Source: Vandiemenella viatica (lineage: Eukaryota; Arthropoda; Insecta; Orthoptera; Morabidae). Taken from it: a stretch of 64,000 nucleotides of DNA. How positions within the stretch are numbered: position 1 is the first letter of the stretch; every line of letters starts with the position of its first letter. Under the pieces are notes generated by a model that made no database searches, was not told where the DNA came from, and saw nothing but the letters and a program-made list of their open reading frames with translations. Positions 11,223-21,505 of the stretch are shown here, in pieces. Location of the stretch: NCBI GenBank assembly GCA_031002005.1, contig CM061918.1, positions 40,862,947 to 40,926,946 on the forward strand, given 5' to 3'. The position numbers and the translations under genes were made by a program.

Positions 11223-11461
11223 ATGTAGTCTTCACGGGTGTACCGCCGGATAGTGTTGTGGAAACACAATATTTCGACGGCTGGCTCTGCCGTCTTCTTC
11301 AGGTGTAGAGACATCTGCACTGGTCGGTTGACCCACAGATACTGTCTGTGGGTCAGCCGACCAGTGCAGATGTCTCTACACCTGAAGAAGACGGCTGAGC
11401 TAGCCGTCGAAATATTGTGTTTCCACAACACTATCCGGCGGTACACCCGTGAAGACTACAT
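11223..11461. repeat. Long perfect-type inverted repeat with hammerhead-like arms
   Basis: Two arms of about 115 bp (11223-11339 and 11345-11461) pair almost completely around a 5-bp centre between GACCCACAGA and TCTGTGGGTC. Each arm carries CTGAAGAAGACGGC, then GCCGTCGAAATATT, on the outward strand, like the hairpins in the PLE pieces. Overlapping open frames on both strands are a by-product of the symmetry. It may be two PLE 3' regions joined head-to-head. Confidence 0.75.
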
Positions 11462-13338
11462 AGCGTACATTACCTTTGGTTATCAACGTTGTCGCTTGCT
11501 TGGTTTGTTTTGTATTGTGCTCGTGCAACGGTCAACGGTGTTGTAATTGTGATTGTGAACTATCTATCGATTAATCCTTTGTTATTTTGTAGTAAATAAT
11601 ACATGTAAATGTGAATTCAGTAATTGCTAGCACACATAAAACAAATAAGCAAAAGTCGAACATCAGGGTCCTCTTTATAGGCCACTTTGTCTAATGAAAA
11701 GGATGAAATGAGCCTTTATTTGGCAACACCAGTGTCACCATTGTCGATTGACCTTTTGGAGATAGGAAGATAAAGTAGTGTTCCCTTAGTTGTGTAATTT
11801 GGTACACGACAGTTTCATCCCGCCAAAGGTTTATTTTCCAAGGCTAGCAGTTCAATGTCAAAGACAAGAAACAGGTTATCATCGAAATGATAGGATAAAT
11901 TGTTTTTAAGTGACTGTACGGAGGAAGAGTGGGCAGTGTAAGATTAGTATATATTTTAGTAATTTACTGCCACAGTTTAACAAGTCAGGGCATTTTTCTG
12001 TTGATTTCATTTATAACTAAAATAAAATTAAGTTTAACCTTGTTTTAATTTACCTGATTTATGAAACATTTTCTCACATAGGACTACAAGTAGTAATATT
12101 TATTGCTACCAATTTCTCCATAAATAATATTGGTCAGTTCAGATGAATTAAAAAAAAAAAATGAGGTTAAAATTTTATATTAACATGTAGTTCTGACATT
12201 TAACCTTCAAAGGAAAAAAAACATCTCAATCGCAATGAATCATTGAAAAATATCATGTTATCGATATTTTTTTCCGATACGTCAAGGCATCGACAATTTT
12301 TTAAATAGTGTAGTGAGCATGATAGTATTTCCCCGATACAACTAATGAGTTCAGTTTTCTAAATATTTCTTATTCAGCATACAATTACACAAATGTACTT
12401 TGTATTTCTGTAAATAACTATACGAATGATTCAGCTTTCAATATTAAAAGAGTAGACTAAATGGCCTACCCTTCAACGCCAAAAAGAGAATAAACAATAC
12501 AAAAACATAAAAGATCAAAAAGCTAAAAACGATACAAAAGTGCACAAAGATCAAAATGGTTTAAAAAATAAAAATGCCAAAAATACCAAAGACCAAAAAT
12601 ATGAATAGGCCAAAAATTCAAAAAGACTATAAAAATATTTAAAAAAATAAAAAAGGAAAACAAAAGACGGTTGCAGAAACTGCCGATATGGTAGATTTCG
12701 GGAAGTTAAATATCTTGTCTTAATGACAAAAAAACTAACTCTATAATTCAAATAAGCGCCAAACATATACTTACTCAGTGCATTTGTAAAGAGAAAAATC
12801 GTCTTAAGGCCTCACGTGAAAGAAGTTACTCGCATGGAATACAACACCCGTTAGTCATTTTTCGAAAGTTCAGAGTTGTCTAATATCTGAAAAACTATAG
12901 AGCGTAACACGCGGTATCCTTTCCGTTAATTAACTTTGGAACTATCACAGGTAACTAAATATTGTGTTAAGCCCTCGAAATGGCCTTTTAATTAACTGTA
13001 ATTGGAGATCAAAGTGCGCGTAATTGGCGGACGGCAGATTGCGCGTAGCTACCGTGACAAAATGTAATAGCGAGGACGCCCGCAATCCGTCGCGAGTGTA
13101 TACCGAACACTTACGTCGAAGCACATACGGACAAGTCGATTACACTAGCTTAATTGCATCTGCAAACGAGAGAAACATACGGACCATACTTCTTTCTTTT
13201 AAACTTAAATTTCACCTAGCCTACTGCTTCTGGTTTTCATTTTACGTTTGGGAAGTTGTGGGTAAGATAGAGATCGATGCAAAGTCCAACATTCACGTGT
13301 TTCTTGTATTTTGCATGGATGATCAACTTTAGCAACAA
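11462..13338. other. Unassigned A+T-rich stretch
   Basis: Apart from the right end of the possible hAT shell (about 12248-12347), nothing is recognised. 12475-12660 is low-complexity, A-rich sequence with repeated CAAAAA and ATACAAAA words. 13020-13160 is less A+T-rich and partly open but has no motif. Confidence 0.35.
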
Positions 13339-13645
13339 GGGAGCGATCATAAACTACGTGGTCGGTCTAGGGGGGGGGGGAGGTAGTAAGCTAAGCTGGG
13401 AGGGGGGGAGTGTTTCGGAGCAAAGCCATGTAGCTTTTCAGTCATATTATTTGTCACAGTTAAAATAACGTACAGAACACACAACAGCATGTGGATATAT
13501 TTCCATCGTTTAACTACCTCCATATTTAATTTACGACAGTCTGACAAGAGAAAACAGTACAAAATGTCTTCTGGAATCAATAGGGAAAAAGTTGCGCTTT
13601 ACGTGGGGGGGCCAAAATGGAGTTCGTAGTTTATGGACGCTGAGC
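13339..13645 (+). mobile_element. G-rich TIR element (GGGAGCGTCC family)
   Basis: The left end GGGAGCGATCATAAACTACG is mirrored by the right end CGTAGTTTATGGACGCTGAGC. Inside the left end are two G-runs, then AGCTTTTCAGTCATATTATT, and on the right AAAATGTCTTCTGGAATCAA. The interior matches 5616-5815 (left half) and 29890-30471 (right half). No coding. Confidence 0.7.
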
Positions 13646-15559
13646 GAATACTCAGTTGAGTCGTGTGGTATTTATAGGTGGCTTTTGTGTGATATCCAGC
13701 GTTGGTCGGTATGGTTAAGGTTGAATTGACCATACAGTAATTTTAGTTGCACAATTTAAAACATGTGTAACAATTTCTCCACAGTTTTTCTTGAACATAA
13801 CAAAACTTTTTAGAAAGTTCGACAGACATCCCAACCGGTCCTAACAGGACGTACTAGTCATGCTCAGGGTTAGATTTGGGATGATTTTTCAATTTTTAAT
13901 CCTCGTTTTTGTGTGAATCAAATAATACTGTGACGGAAAACGTTATGTCTCGTACTATTTAAATGTCCGCATTGAAGAAGTCTCCTTTTGATCCAGAAAT
14001 GAGTTAAATATGATGCTAAAAGAATTGAGATAGCATACACATTTTGATTTCCTGCTCCGATCAAGAAACATGATAAAACATACGACAGATTTTAAGTCAG
14101 ATTGAATGCTTTCAAATTTCCAAAGTCAGAATATAAAGTTTGTTACGGTGGAAATCCAATCAAAATCGATTCAACCGTTTTCAAGCGATGCCAGATTATT
14201 TGTTAAAATAATGTTGAAGTTCATAACATATCAATTTTATGCACCTACGAATCAATTTTAATATCAATCGCTCCATTTGCTATATGCATTTGAACGAATA
14301 ACTCCGGTGTAGCCCAAAGGAGACGGGTTGATGTCGATTTTTCCTACAATATTTTCAATCGGCCAATCAGGAACATGTGTACAAAGTTTCATCAAAATAA
14401 CCCTAGCAGCAACAGAAAGAACTTAATGAACAGTGAAACACTCACCGAATAAATACATTCAAGAAAAGTGGAGAAATAAAATCGATAGTTAACTGCATTA
14501 TCCGAGATAAATTTTTTTTTAAATTTTTACTGACTAACGTTATTACAGTATTTATTCATTTTACAATAAACGAGAAACTTGATCGTATGTGATACAGAAT
14601 ACATCGCGATCTCAGTACTATCAAAACAGTTTCATTTGAACAAGTATGCAGAGTTATTTTCATAAACTGCTTTTAATGCCAGCACTAAAGGCTTTAAACA
14701 GCTCTCTTTCTTGTCAAAACCATTCAGATATGCATTACTTACTATTAACATTGAATATAATTTCACTTGTAAACGTCGGAGATTGTAGCTGTGTGGCCCG
14801 AGATCGTAGCTTCAAGAAGCAAAGAATCTCTTTTGAGTTTTTTCCATTATATTAATAATTCATGTAGTTTCATCGAGGGCCGTTCACATTAAATATGACT
14901 ATGTATAGGGTTTAAAGACTGAATAACCGAAATTTCGGGGGTTTTCATGACTTTAAAGCTTATTATCAAATTATTCTCAGCAGTTGTTTTGGAACATATA
15001 TATATATATATATATATCGGGTTTCGTTTTATAGATATAGTGTAATAAATCACGTTATTTTAGTAAATGGTATGCCAATCTGAAGGTAGTCTTTATTTCG
15101 AAAGTTTTAAGAAGAAATCCACTGAGGATTTTGTCAGCTAAAAAAACTTCGACAACCCGACCATCTCCACTTGGATTGTTGTCCGCGATGCAAGGGGTCG
15201 GAAACGATTGAAATATGGACTATATTTACGAACAACCACGCCAGATAAGCCGAAAGTTGCGAGTTGAAAGTTACCGATTTCCGATACCAACTCATTGTTT
15301 AAAGGAGATTAATTCAGAAAGACTGGAGCAGTATCTTAATGAACCAGGAAGTTGTAAGTCTGATTAGTCTATGTATACATTGCATGAAACGCAATCCATT
15401 TTTGGAACTGTACTATGAGAGACAGTGGTAGTGTACATCTTGTGTTTTGGTTTCCAATTCAAGAAGCTGCAATCATCGGATATCATTTGAAACACAGCTC
15501 TGTTTCTTTTGGTTGGTGGCCAACAGGGAAGTGTTTCAAGTAATAAGCGTCGTATCAAC
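13646..15559. other. Unassigned A+T-rich stretch
   Basis: Nothing identified with confidence. A (TA)n run lies at 14996-15017. Phrases such as TACAAAGTTTCATCAAAATAA near 14380 recall non-coding parts of old DNA transposons, but no termini were found. A 69-codon ATG frame at 14646-14855 has no recognisable domain. Confidence 0.35.
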
Positions 15560-15770
15560 CCCTCAGTGTGGCCGCGCGCGTTATTAAGGCACTATCTCAG
15601 TGGATCACGAAGCTACGACGGGGCCCGCTCAAAGTCCCGACTGCGGTTTTCAGGCTGTTTTCCGCAGCTATCAAGGCGAATGCCAGGAGGATCCCCAATC
15701 TCCGTCTTACAAAATACACATTACACAAAAAAAAACACTTATCAAACACACAACATAGTTACAAGTTCCG
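15560..15770 (+). mobile_element. Possible fourth SINE-like repeat
   Basis: ATTAAGGCACTATCTCAGTG resembles an A-box region. It is followed by a worn B-box zone, then TTTTCAGGCTGTTTTCCGCA, CTATCAAGGCGAATGCCAGG and ATCCCCAATCTCCG, then an A-rich end. The layout is that of a tRNA-derived SINE, but there is no second copy here to prove it. Confidence 0.35.
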
Positions 15771-16105
15771 CAGACAGATGGCAACACAACAGTACTCCAA
15801 CAGAATACACAGGGCGTTAAAGGTGTCAAATATTTTAGGAGGTGATAGTATGCATCAAAATAAGGCAAAAATGTCTAATAATCATTGGGTCGCAAGGGCA
15901 TACTTGTGGAATTAATAACAGGTCAGCAATGTGACGCCTGCTCACGGTAATGAATGCCTCAGCCCTTTGGCGTACGGAACCACAAACACTTTGGAACTGG
16001 GCCTGCCTGTACGCGATATCCATTGAAAGGTGCGTTCCCTCGGCGCCTATTAGGGGACGTCTGTCTTCTTTGCTGCATATGTTATAGCAGGGACGACGCG
16101 CCTCG
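15771..16105. other. Unassigned stretch
   Basis: No feature recognised between the SINE-like repeat and the Tc1-like element. Confidence 0.35.
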
Positions 16106-16571
16106 ACTATAGTGCGCTCCACGAACGATGGCGGCCCAGTTTAGCGAGGCTCTGCGCATGTACGTCATCACTCTGCCAGTAGCCAATCACATTCAGTAAC
16201 AATCCAGCGCCTGTCGTGGTAACACGAGTGTCGAATGCGATGTTTTTGTGAAGTAGACGGTTGTAAATCAGTGAGCATTGCAATAATTCCTATTCTAAAT
16301 AATGGAAGATGAGCAGCATAAGCGTAAGGTTCTGCATAGTCAAAGCAAAAACCAAGTTTTTAAAGTATATAAGCATTTTAAGCGCGAAGCAGACGCGAGA
16401 GGGCCGATCTGCGACGTTGCCAAAGCTCAAGAGAGAACTGCTAAAGTGTATGACACTAGCCTTAGAACTGTACTGCTAATAGTTAAACGCGGCAGCATCG
16501 GATATTCTACGTCAGTCCTGTTTCTCTCTCTCTCTGCGTGACCCGCCATCGTTCGTGGAGCGGACTATAGT
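16106..16571 (+). mobile_element. Non-autonomous Tc1/mariner-like element
   Basis: Terminal inverted repeats ACTATAGT.CGCTCCACGA at the left (16106-16134) and the mirror TCGTTCGTGGAGC.GACTATAGT at the right (16543-16571) bound a 466-bp element. TATA at both outer edges is compatible with TA target duplications. It carries only the N-terminal part of a transposase (16302-16541). Confidence 0.75.
16302..16541 (+). pseudogene. Transposase N-terminus (helix-turn-helix part), truncated
   Basis: An ATG frame of 79 codons starts MEDEQHKRKVLHSQSK and continues NQVFKVYKHFKREAD, then VAKAQERTAKVYDTSLRTVL. The arrangement (a basic helix, then a second helix with A..R...Y..S.RTV) is that of the paired HTH DNA-binding region at the start of Tc1-like transposases with DDE_3 catalytic domains in insects. 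The catalytic domain is absent: the frame runs into the right terminal repeat. Assignment to a precise family is tentative. Confidence 0.55.
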
Positions 16572-16791
16572 GATGTTACGATACCATCGAAGTATCGATA
16601 CCTATTGAAATTAGTACTCAAATTGTCTTACGATACTTTTTCATATCAGTACTGCAAAAGTATCGATACTTACTCATATTGATACTTTTTAAAAATTAAT
16701 GTCGAAATATAAAAATATATGTGACATGTTGCTAAACTGATTTTATTTGTCTAGTGTAATAAAATTAAATAACACTCAGTTAACATTTTTA

Positions 16792-17350
16792 TCTTATATA
16801 TAAAAATCAATGTTTGTGGGTTTGTGGCTTTGTTCGTCTTCTATGCATTCCTATACCATTTATCAGATTGCAATGAAACTTTGGAGAGTTTTCGAATGTG
16901 CGTCTGCGAAGGTTCCTGTGAAAAAAAAAAAAATCCAAAAAGTCACCCCCTATTCCCCATAACACCCCATAATTTAGGCAAAACCACATTTTTTATCCGA
17001 TTTAGATAACAATTTGTACACTTATACTTTAAAACAAACAGAAAAGTATTGCCTACGTATGGTTTCCTAATATTCATCCCCTCTACCCCTTTCCAACCCC
17101 ATTACGTTTTCACCCCATAATTTAGGCAAAGCACATTTTTTATCCGATTTAGATAAGAATTTGTACGCTTATACTTTAAAACAAACAGAAAAATACTGCC
17201 TACATATGTTTTCCAAAGCGCATCCTCTCTCACCCTTTCCAACTGAAAATGAATGAAACAGCAGTTTAAAATTTATATGTAAATATTTTTTCATTTAATC
17301 TATGTGCCTACTCAAGTCCAGCAATAGTGAAGCATTGCCGGGTCAGCTAG
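16792..17350 (+). mobile_element. Non-autonomous Helitron, complete
   Basis: It starts TCTTATATATAAAAATCAAT after A (16791) and ends GCCGGGTCAGCTAG before T (17351). This satisfies the Helitron rules: 5' TC, 3' CTRR, A/T target, no duplication, no terminal inverted repeats. It is 559 bp long and encodes no helicase. It contains two tandem units of about 148 bp (16963-17110 and 17111-17245), each opening CACCCCATAATTTAGGCAAA and holding ATCCGATTTAGATAA and ACTTTAAAACAAACAGAAAA. Confidence 0.9.
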
Positions 17351-17422
17351 TTTATTTATAAGAATTATAATAATGCTCACATTCTAAGCAAACTTTGAGG
17401 GTTTTGTCTTATCTTTAAATGT

Positions 17423-17698
17423 TTATTTATTATAGATTTTTAACACTTTTATAACAATAAAAGACCGCTTTTGAAAGGTTTCCCAAAAAAACAATTGTTC
17501 CAAATATTTTTGGGACAGCTTGTTTCTTTTGTTTGTCATTGTTTCACCCGCATTAGAAAACAAACATTCCCTAAATACTGACGTTGCTACAACAATAAGA
17601 TACTGTTGTGCGTATTTGTACAGACAAGGAAATGTAAATTTCATTTCTTCCCATTCTGTAACTGGACTGCTTTTTAGAGACATTACAGTGTTTGACAA
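17423..17698 (-). pseudogene. hAT transposase C-terminal dimerisation domain
   Basis: The minus-strand frame reads FPCLYKYAQQYLIVVATSVF, then RECLFSNAGETMTNKRNKLS and YLEQLFFWETF. This is the hATC domain pattern (P.L...A..YL.V.ATS..SER.FS.AG......R..L). Here the usual SER is REC, so a conserved position is changed. The rest of the transposase (BED finger and RNase-H-like core) is absent. It lies inside sequence with hAT-like ends. Confidence 0.85.
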
Positions 17699-17739
17699 GT
17701 AGAGAGAGACTACCGTGCGTTTTCTTTTTCTTTGTGGTT

Positions 17740-17989
17740 CATGGGCGCCGATGGGCCTGCTATGAAAGAAAATACAAAGAAAAAGATTAAAAAAACAAAA
17801 ATTTTATAATTAAATTCACTCTATGAATAATAAATTAAGGCGCCTAGCTTGATGTCCAAATTTGTTCAACACCTTGTCAATAAATTCAGCATCCTTAGTT
17901 AATAATAAGTATTATATATACTGTTTAAAAAAAAAAAAAAAAGAAACACCAGATGCACTTCCCTTAAAGTAATCTTGCCGGCGCCCATG
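17740..17989 (+). mobile_element. MITE-like element with CATGGGCGCCGG terminal repeats, copy 2
   Basis: CATGGGCGCCGA at 17740-17751 and CCGGCGCCCATG at 17978-17989 bound 250 bp. The interior (TGCTATGAAAGAAAATACA, AGTATTATATATACTG, GATGCACTTCCCTTAAAGTA) is the reverse complement of copy 1. TT flanks both sides, compatible with a 2-bp target duplication. No coding. Confidence 0.75.
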
Positions 17990-18235
17990 TTGTGACGATT
18001 CCAGAAGTGATATTCCTGTAAAACGCTAGCTAAGCAGCTTCTTCCGATTCACATGGGCTACAAAGATGCTTATGAACCGTATATTTTAGTTTTTGTGTGG
18101 GGCTGCGCGGGAGCGACCATTGGCCAGATATAGCGAAATACGCGCCAAGTACAACTTTATTACAATTAAATAGGGACCTAAAACAAATTGAGATTAGATT
18201 GCCTATTCTAAGACTGATTTTGTTTGATTTCCAAT

Positions 18236-18478
18236 ACCGAACGTAGTGGTGTAACGGCTAGCGTTCTGGCCTCGCATTCGGGAGGACGGCGGTTCGAATC
18301 CCCGTCCGGGCATCCAGATTTGGGTTTTCCATGGTTTCCCAAATCACTCCAGGCAAATGCTGGGATGCTTCCTTGAAAAGGCCGTGGCGAATTCCTTCCC
18401 ATTCCTTGTCCCCCATCCTTTCCCGTCTCTAAAGACCTCGCTGTTAGAGAGACGTAAATCAGATTAAAAAAAAAAAAA
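18236..18478 (+). mobile_element. SINE-1, full-length plus copy with target duplication
   Basis: The head CGTAGTGGTGTAACGGCTAG (A box) and GGCGGTTCGAATCC (B box) are intact. The body has CCATGGTTTCCCAAATCACT and the end TCTCTAAAGACCTCGCTGTT, followed by poly-A. TGATTTCCAAT (18225-18235) and TGATTTGCAAT (18479-18489) flank it, an 11-bp target duplication with one mismatch. It is the reference copy of the family in this window. Confidence 0.92.
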
Positions 18479-18724
18479 TGATTTGCAATGCTACTAACTT
18501 GAAGTCAGTGGGAAATTAATTTCGCAGGCGCGACTGAGTGGCGCAGCAGGGTTGATGCGTTTAGAATTTAACAACGGGTGCGTTTCGATACTTTCGATTC
18601 GATACAAGTACTCTTCTTCCGATACCGAGTAAGTCTCGAATGAATTAATTCGAATACAAAAAGTACTCGGTATCGAAACAAAGTATCGAGTACTTACTCG
18701 TATTGACTTGTATCAGATCACTAG

Positions 18725-18848
18725 CCTCAACCCACCGCCAGGCGGTAAAAGATGAAAGGCGCGTACTGCCTACCACGCGCCGTGGGAATGGGCCTTAAAG
18801 GTTCACAGGAAGCGCCTTTCATCTTCTACCACCTGGCGGTGGGTCGAG
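18725..18848. repeat. GC-rich 38-bp-arm hairpin
   Basis: CCTCAACCCACCGCCAGGCG (from 18725) pairs with CGCC.GGCGGTGGGTCGAGG (to 18848), and AGATGAAAGGCGC is mirrored by GCGCCTTTCATCT. The loop (18763-18810) contains GGGAATGGGCCTTAAAGG, which resembles a Harbinger-type end. Probably a small foldback element. It abuts the right end of the hAT shell. Confidence 0.65.
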
Positions 18849-19420
18849 GCGCGCCGTCCCTGCTAAAATATGCGGCAAAGATGACAGGCGTTCCCTAGCA
18901 CGTACGGGACCAACCAGGACAGTTTCGAAGAGTGCGCGATTCCTAACACCGAAGGCCTGAGGTATGCATCGCCGTCGACTGGCGCGACATTTTACAACTG
19001 TTGTTAACTCCGCCAGTAGGCGCTTGCGGCCCAACGTTCATTAGAAGTTTTACCTTATTTTGATACGTATTGACAACACCTAAAATGTTTCACACTTTTA
19101 ACACCCTGTATGTTCTGGATATATCAAATCCGGTTGTATCACGGGTAGGGCAAATGTGCTGCCACTCATGATTACACACTGGACGCCTGAGCACAAGTGC
19201 CGGTGTCTAGTGGTACAACAGCACCAATTTAAAAAAAAAAAAAAAAAAAAAAAAAGCAGTATCACCCGTTGTCAAATATACCAGCATGCAATGGCGGGGA
19301 GGATCTTATTATAAAACCTTCGAATTCCTTTATTCTGGCGATCGTCGAGTATTAATGAAATTATTTTCGGTCTATTGTTTAGCAGATATCATTGGAACAA
19401 AGTCACATACAGGTAACCTA
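18849..19420. other. Unassigned stretch
   Basis: A TTAACACCCTGTA word near 19098 looks like one lone mariner-type terminus. A poly-A run lies at about 19231-19256. Nothing else is recognised. Confidence 0.35.
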
Positions 19421-20604
19421 CCGGGTGTTTCAAAAATGACCGGTATATTTGAAAAATCAATAAAAACTAAACGGGCAGCGATAGAAATACACCGTTTGTC
19501 GCCATGGAGGAAGGAAATATATGGAGGAGAAGTGACGTTAAATTGGTGAAGCAGGCTCGCGCATGCGCAGTGGCGGCAGCGGCGATATTGCGCTTCCAAA
19601 CAATTGCGATGTTCCCAGTATATCCCGAAAACTAAGCAAGATATCGAAAAAATTTATTCTTTATTTTCGATTTGTCTCGTCGTGTTACATAAGAATCGAT
19701 CATTAAATTTGACTTTTGCGAAATTTTTCTTCTCCATTTCAACTCAAGACACCTCACTTTTGATACAGTATATCTCTAGAACTAGGTGAGATATCGAAAA
19801 TTTTTATTCTTTATTTTTCATTTGTCTCGTTTTTTAAAATAAGAATCCATCATCAAATTTGACTTTGACCAATTTTTTCTTCTGAATTTCAACCAAACCC
19901 ATTTCACATTTGGGACAGAATATCTCGAAAACTAAACAGGATATCAAAAAAATTTATTCTTCATTTTTTATTTGTCATATCTAGTTACATAATAATCCAT
20001 CACCAGGTTGCGGCGTCACCTTTATCCTAGAGTCCCCTTGAGGTTTTTGTACATATTCCCCCTGTCTGTATGGAAGCGGCCATGCCCCCTCCACTCCGGC
20101 CATGCCCCCCCCCCCCCCACTCCTCCTCCGCCCTGCTTCACTTCAATGCGTGGTGAAGGTCTCTTGCGTCGTCTCCATATATTTCCTTCCTCCATGTTTG
20201 TCGCAATATACTTGGGACAACAGTAAATTTTCAGGCAGACAAACTTTCGAAATTAGTTACAATTTTCAACAACAGATGGCGCTGCAGGCGATTTGAAAGA
20301 TATAGAAGTAAACGCAGTCTGCGAGTTCGCCATTCTGTAAGTCGTCTTTCTGCTGTAAGCGTGTGCTGTTCACAGATTGCAAGTTTGCTGTGAAAAAAAA
20401 TGGTTTATTCCTTAGAATAACCGTACTTTAGATTTTTCCAGACTGCAGCGCCATCTGTTGAAAATTTTAACTAATTTCGAAAGTCTGTCTGCCTGAAAAT
20501 TTACTGGTATCCCAAGCATATTGTAACAATCGGTGTATTTCTATCGTTGCCCGTTTAATTTTTATTGATTTTTCAAATATACCGGTCATTTTTGAAACAC
20601 CCTG
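19421..20604. mobile_element. TA-flanked 1.2-kb non-autonomous element (mariner-like ends)
   Basis: The ends CCGGGTGTTTCAAAAATGAC and the mirror GTCATTTTTGAAACACCCTG are followed inward by 75 bp of matching sequence and flanked by TA (19419-19420; 20605-20606). Inside are 2.6 tandem units of 150 bp (starting 19616, 19766 and 19916; shared TATCTC.A.AACTA...GATATC.AAAA), and a second inverted repeat (20199-20286 with 20442-20529) carrying AACAGATGGCGCTGCAG. No transposase. The right inner arm touches the right outer repeat. Confidence 0.8.
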
Positions 20605-21505
20605 TACTTGTCAACACGACGAGTATCCAACCGTCCGTAACTGGCGGAAGACTGGCTCGCTATTATGGCGGAACAGGAAGGAATTCGGCCATGGACTCAA
20701 TCAAGACACCAGCCTGAGCTTAGTGATTTCATGTAACTATATAAAACGTGATAGAGGATAGAAAACGCTTTCCACAGTTTAACAGACGTGGATGTCCAGG
20801 TTCTGACATAATGGATGACATACCTGGAGTTGCTACACGACCCAGAATTGAGTCTCATTATGCACCTGCCAAGCTATCTCACTAGGTATGGGAGGGAGTC
20901 GTTGATGTAGAAGAAAATGAAAAGTGGCACTCATTTCCCGTGTCTGTAGGGATAAGAGACGTCAGCGAAGACAATGTTGCCAACCTGGCGGCATTTCGCA
21001 GTCACTCTATAGTCGCCCTAATTTCCCGCCACGGGGAGGTGGTTCAAGGAAATGAGACCGGGGGTTGGGGGGCAGTTAGAGCACCCCTACACCTTCCTCC
21101 CCCCCCTTTCCCACACTACCGTCGAAACGTTTCCGGCTGAAGAGCCTTAGATATGGTGGCAGTCCGGGCGCCATTGCCAATTTAATTATCATGTCTGTCT
21201 GTTAGCTCAGATAGATTACTCTCACCTGGATGGAAATTACGGACTGTTCTCTGATGCAAAGTGCATACGGCCTCCGTCGCCAAACATTTAAACCACGGGA
21301 CAGTCGACAACAGTGTCATTTACACTTGTTCATGTCTTCAGTGATATTCAATACAAGCTATTTAAATTTTCACTTTTTGTTGCGTTAGTTGAAAATGTGA
21401 AAAGTATTTCTGGGTGCTTTACGATTTCCTCCAACTATTAAACAGTGGTGCCAACATCTTCAAATTTACCGACCAGTGAGGCTCACTTTGCTGAGCAGCC
21501 GCACA
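20605..21505. other. Unassigned stretch with a SINE-1 scrap
   Basis: 20668-20695 (GGAAGGAATTCGGCCATGG) is a scrap of SINE-1 in minus orientation. The rest shows no recognisable feature. Confidence 0.4.

Larger units (their letters stand above)
10595..12347. mobile_element. Possible hAT-type shell with TATCGATA-rich ends
   Basis: The left end (TTAGTGGGGATACGG, then AAAGTATCGATACTTC, CTCGATACTTTTC, GCGATACTTTT) and the right end (TTATCGATATTT, CCGATACGTC, CCCCGATACAACTAATG) both carry clusters of TATCGATA-like subterminal repeats. The outer words TTAGTGG and, inverted, TTAGTTG are similar. Such ends are common for hAT elements, and the stack at 16570-18722 has the same repeats together with a hAT transposase piece. 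No transposase is recognised here, and the pairing of ends is inferred. Confidence 0.3.
16570..18722. mobile_element. Composite hAT remnant with nested insertions
   Basis: The left end reads AGTGATGTTACGATACCATC, then AAGTATCGATACC and AAAGTATCGATACTT. The right end at 18584-18722 has TTCGATACAAGTACTC, GGTATCGAAAC, AAGTATCGAGTAC and finally TGTATCAGATCACTA. AGTGAT at both outer ends (in mirror) and subterminal TATCGATA repeats fit hAT. A hAT transposase C-terminus lies inside (17423-17698, minus). Within the shell sit a Helitron, a CATG-TIR element and a SINE-1. No 8-bp target duplication was found. Confidence 0.45.

Noticed and set aside
11171..11546. Two overlapping ~100-codon frames with nearly identical proteins on opposite strands
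   Set aside because: The identity is caused by the 239-bp inverted repeat; there is no protein signature.
20105..20140. Proline-rich coding from a C-run
   Set aside because: This is a mononucleotide-rich stretch inside the non-autonomous element at 19421-20604.
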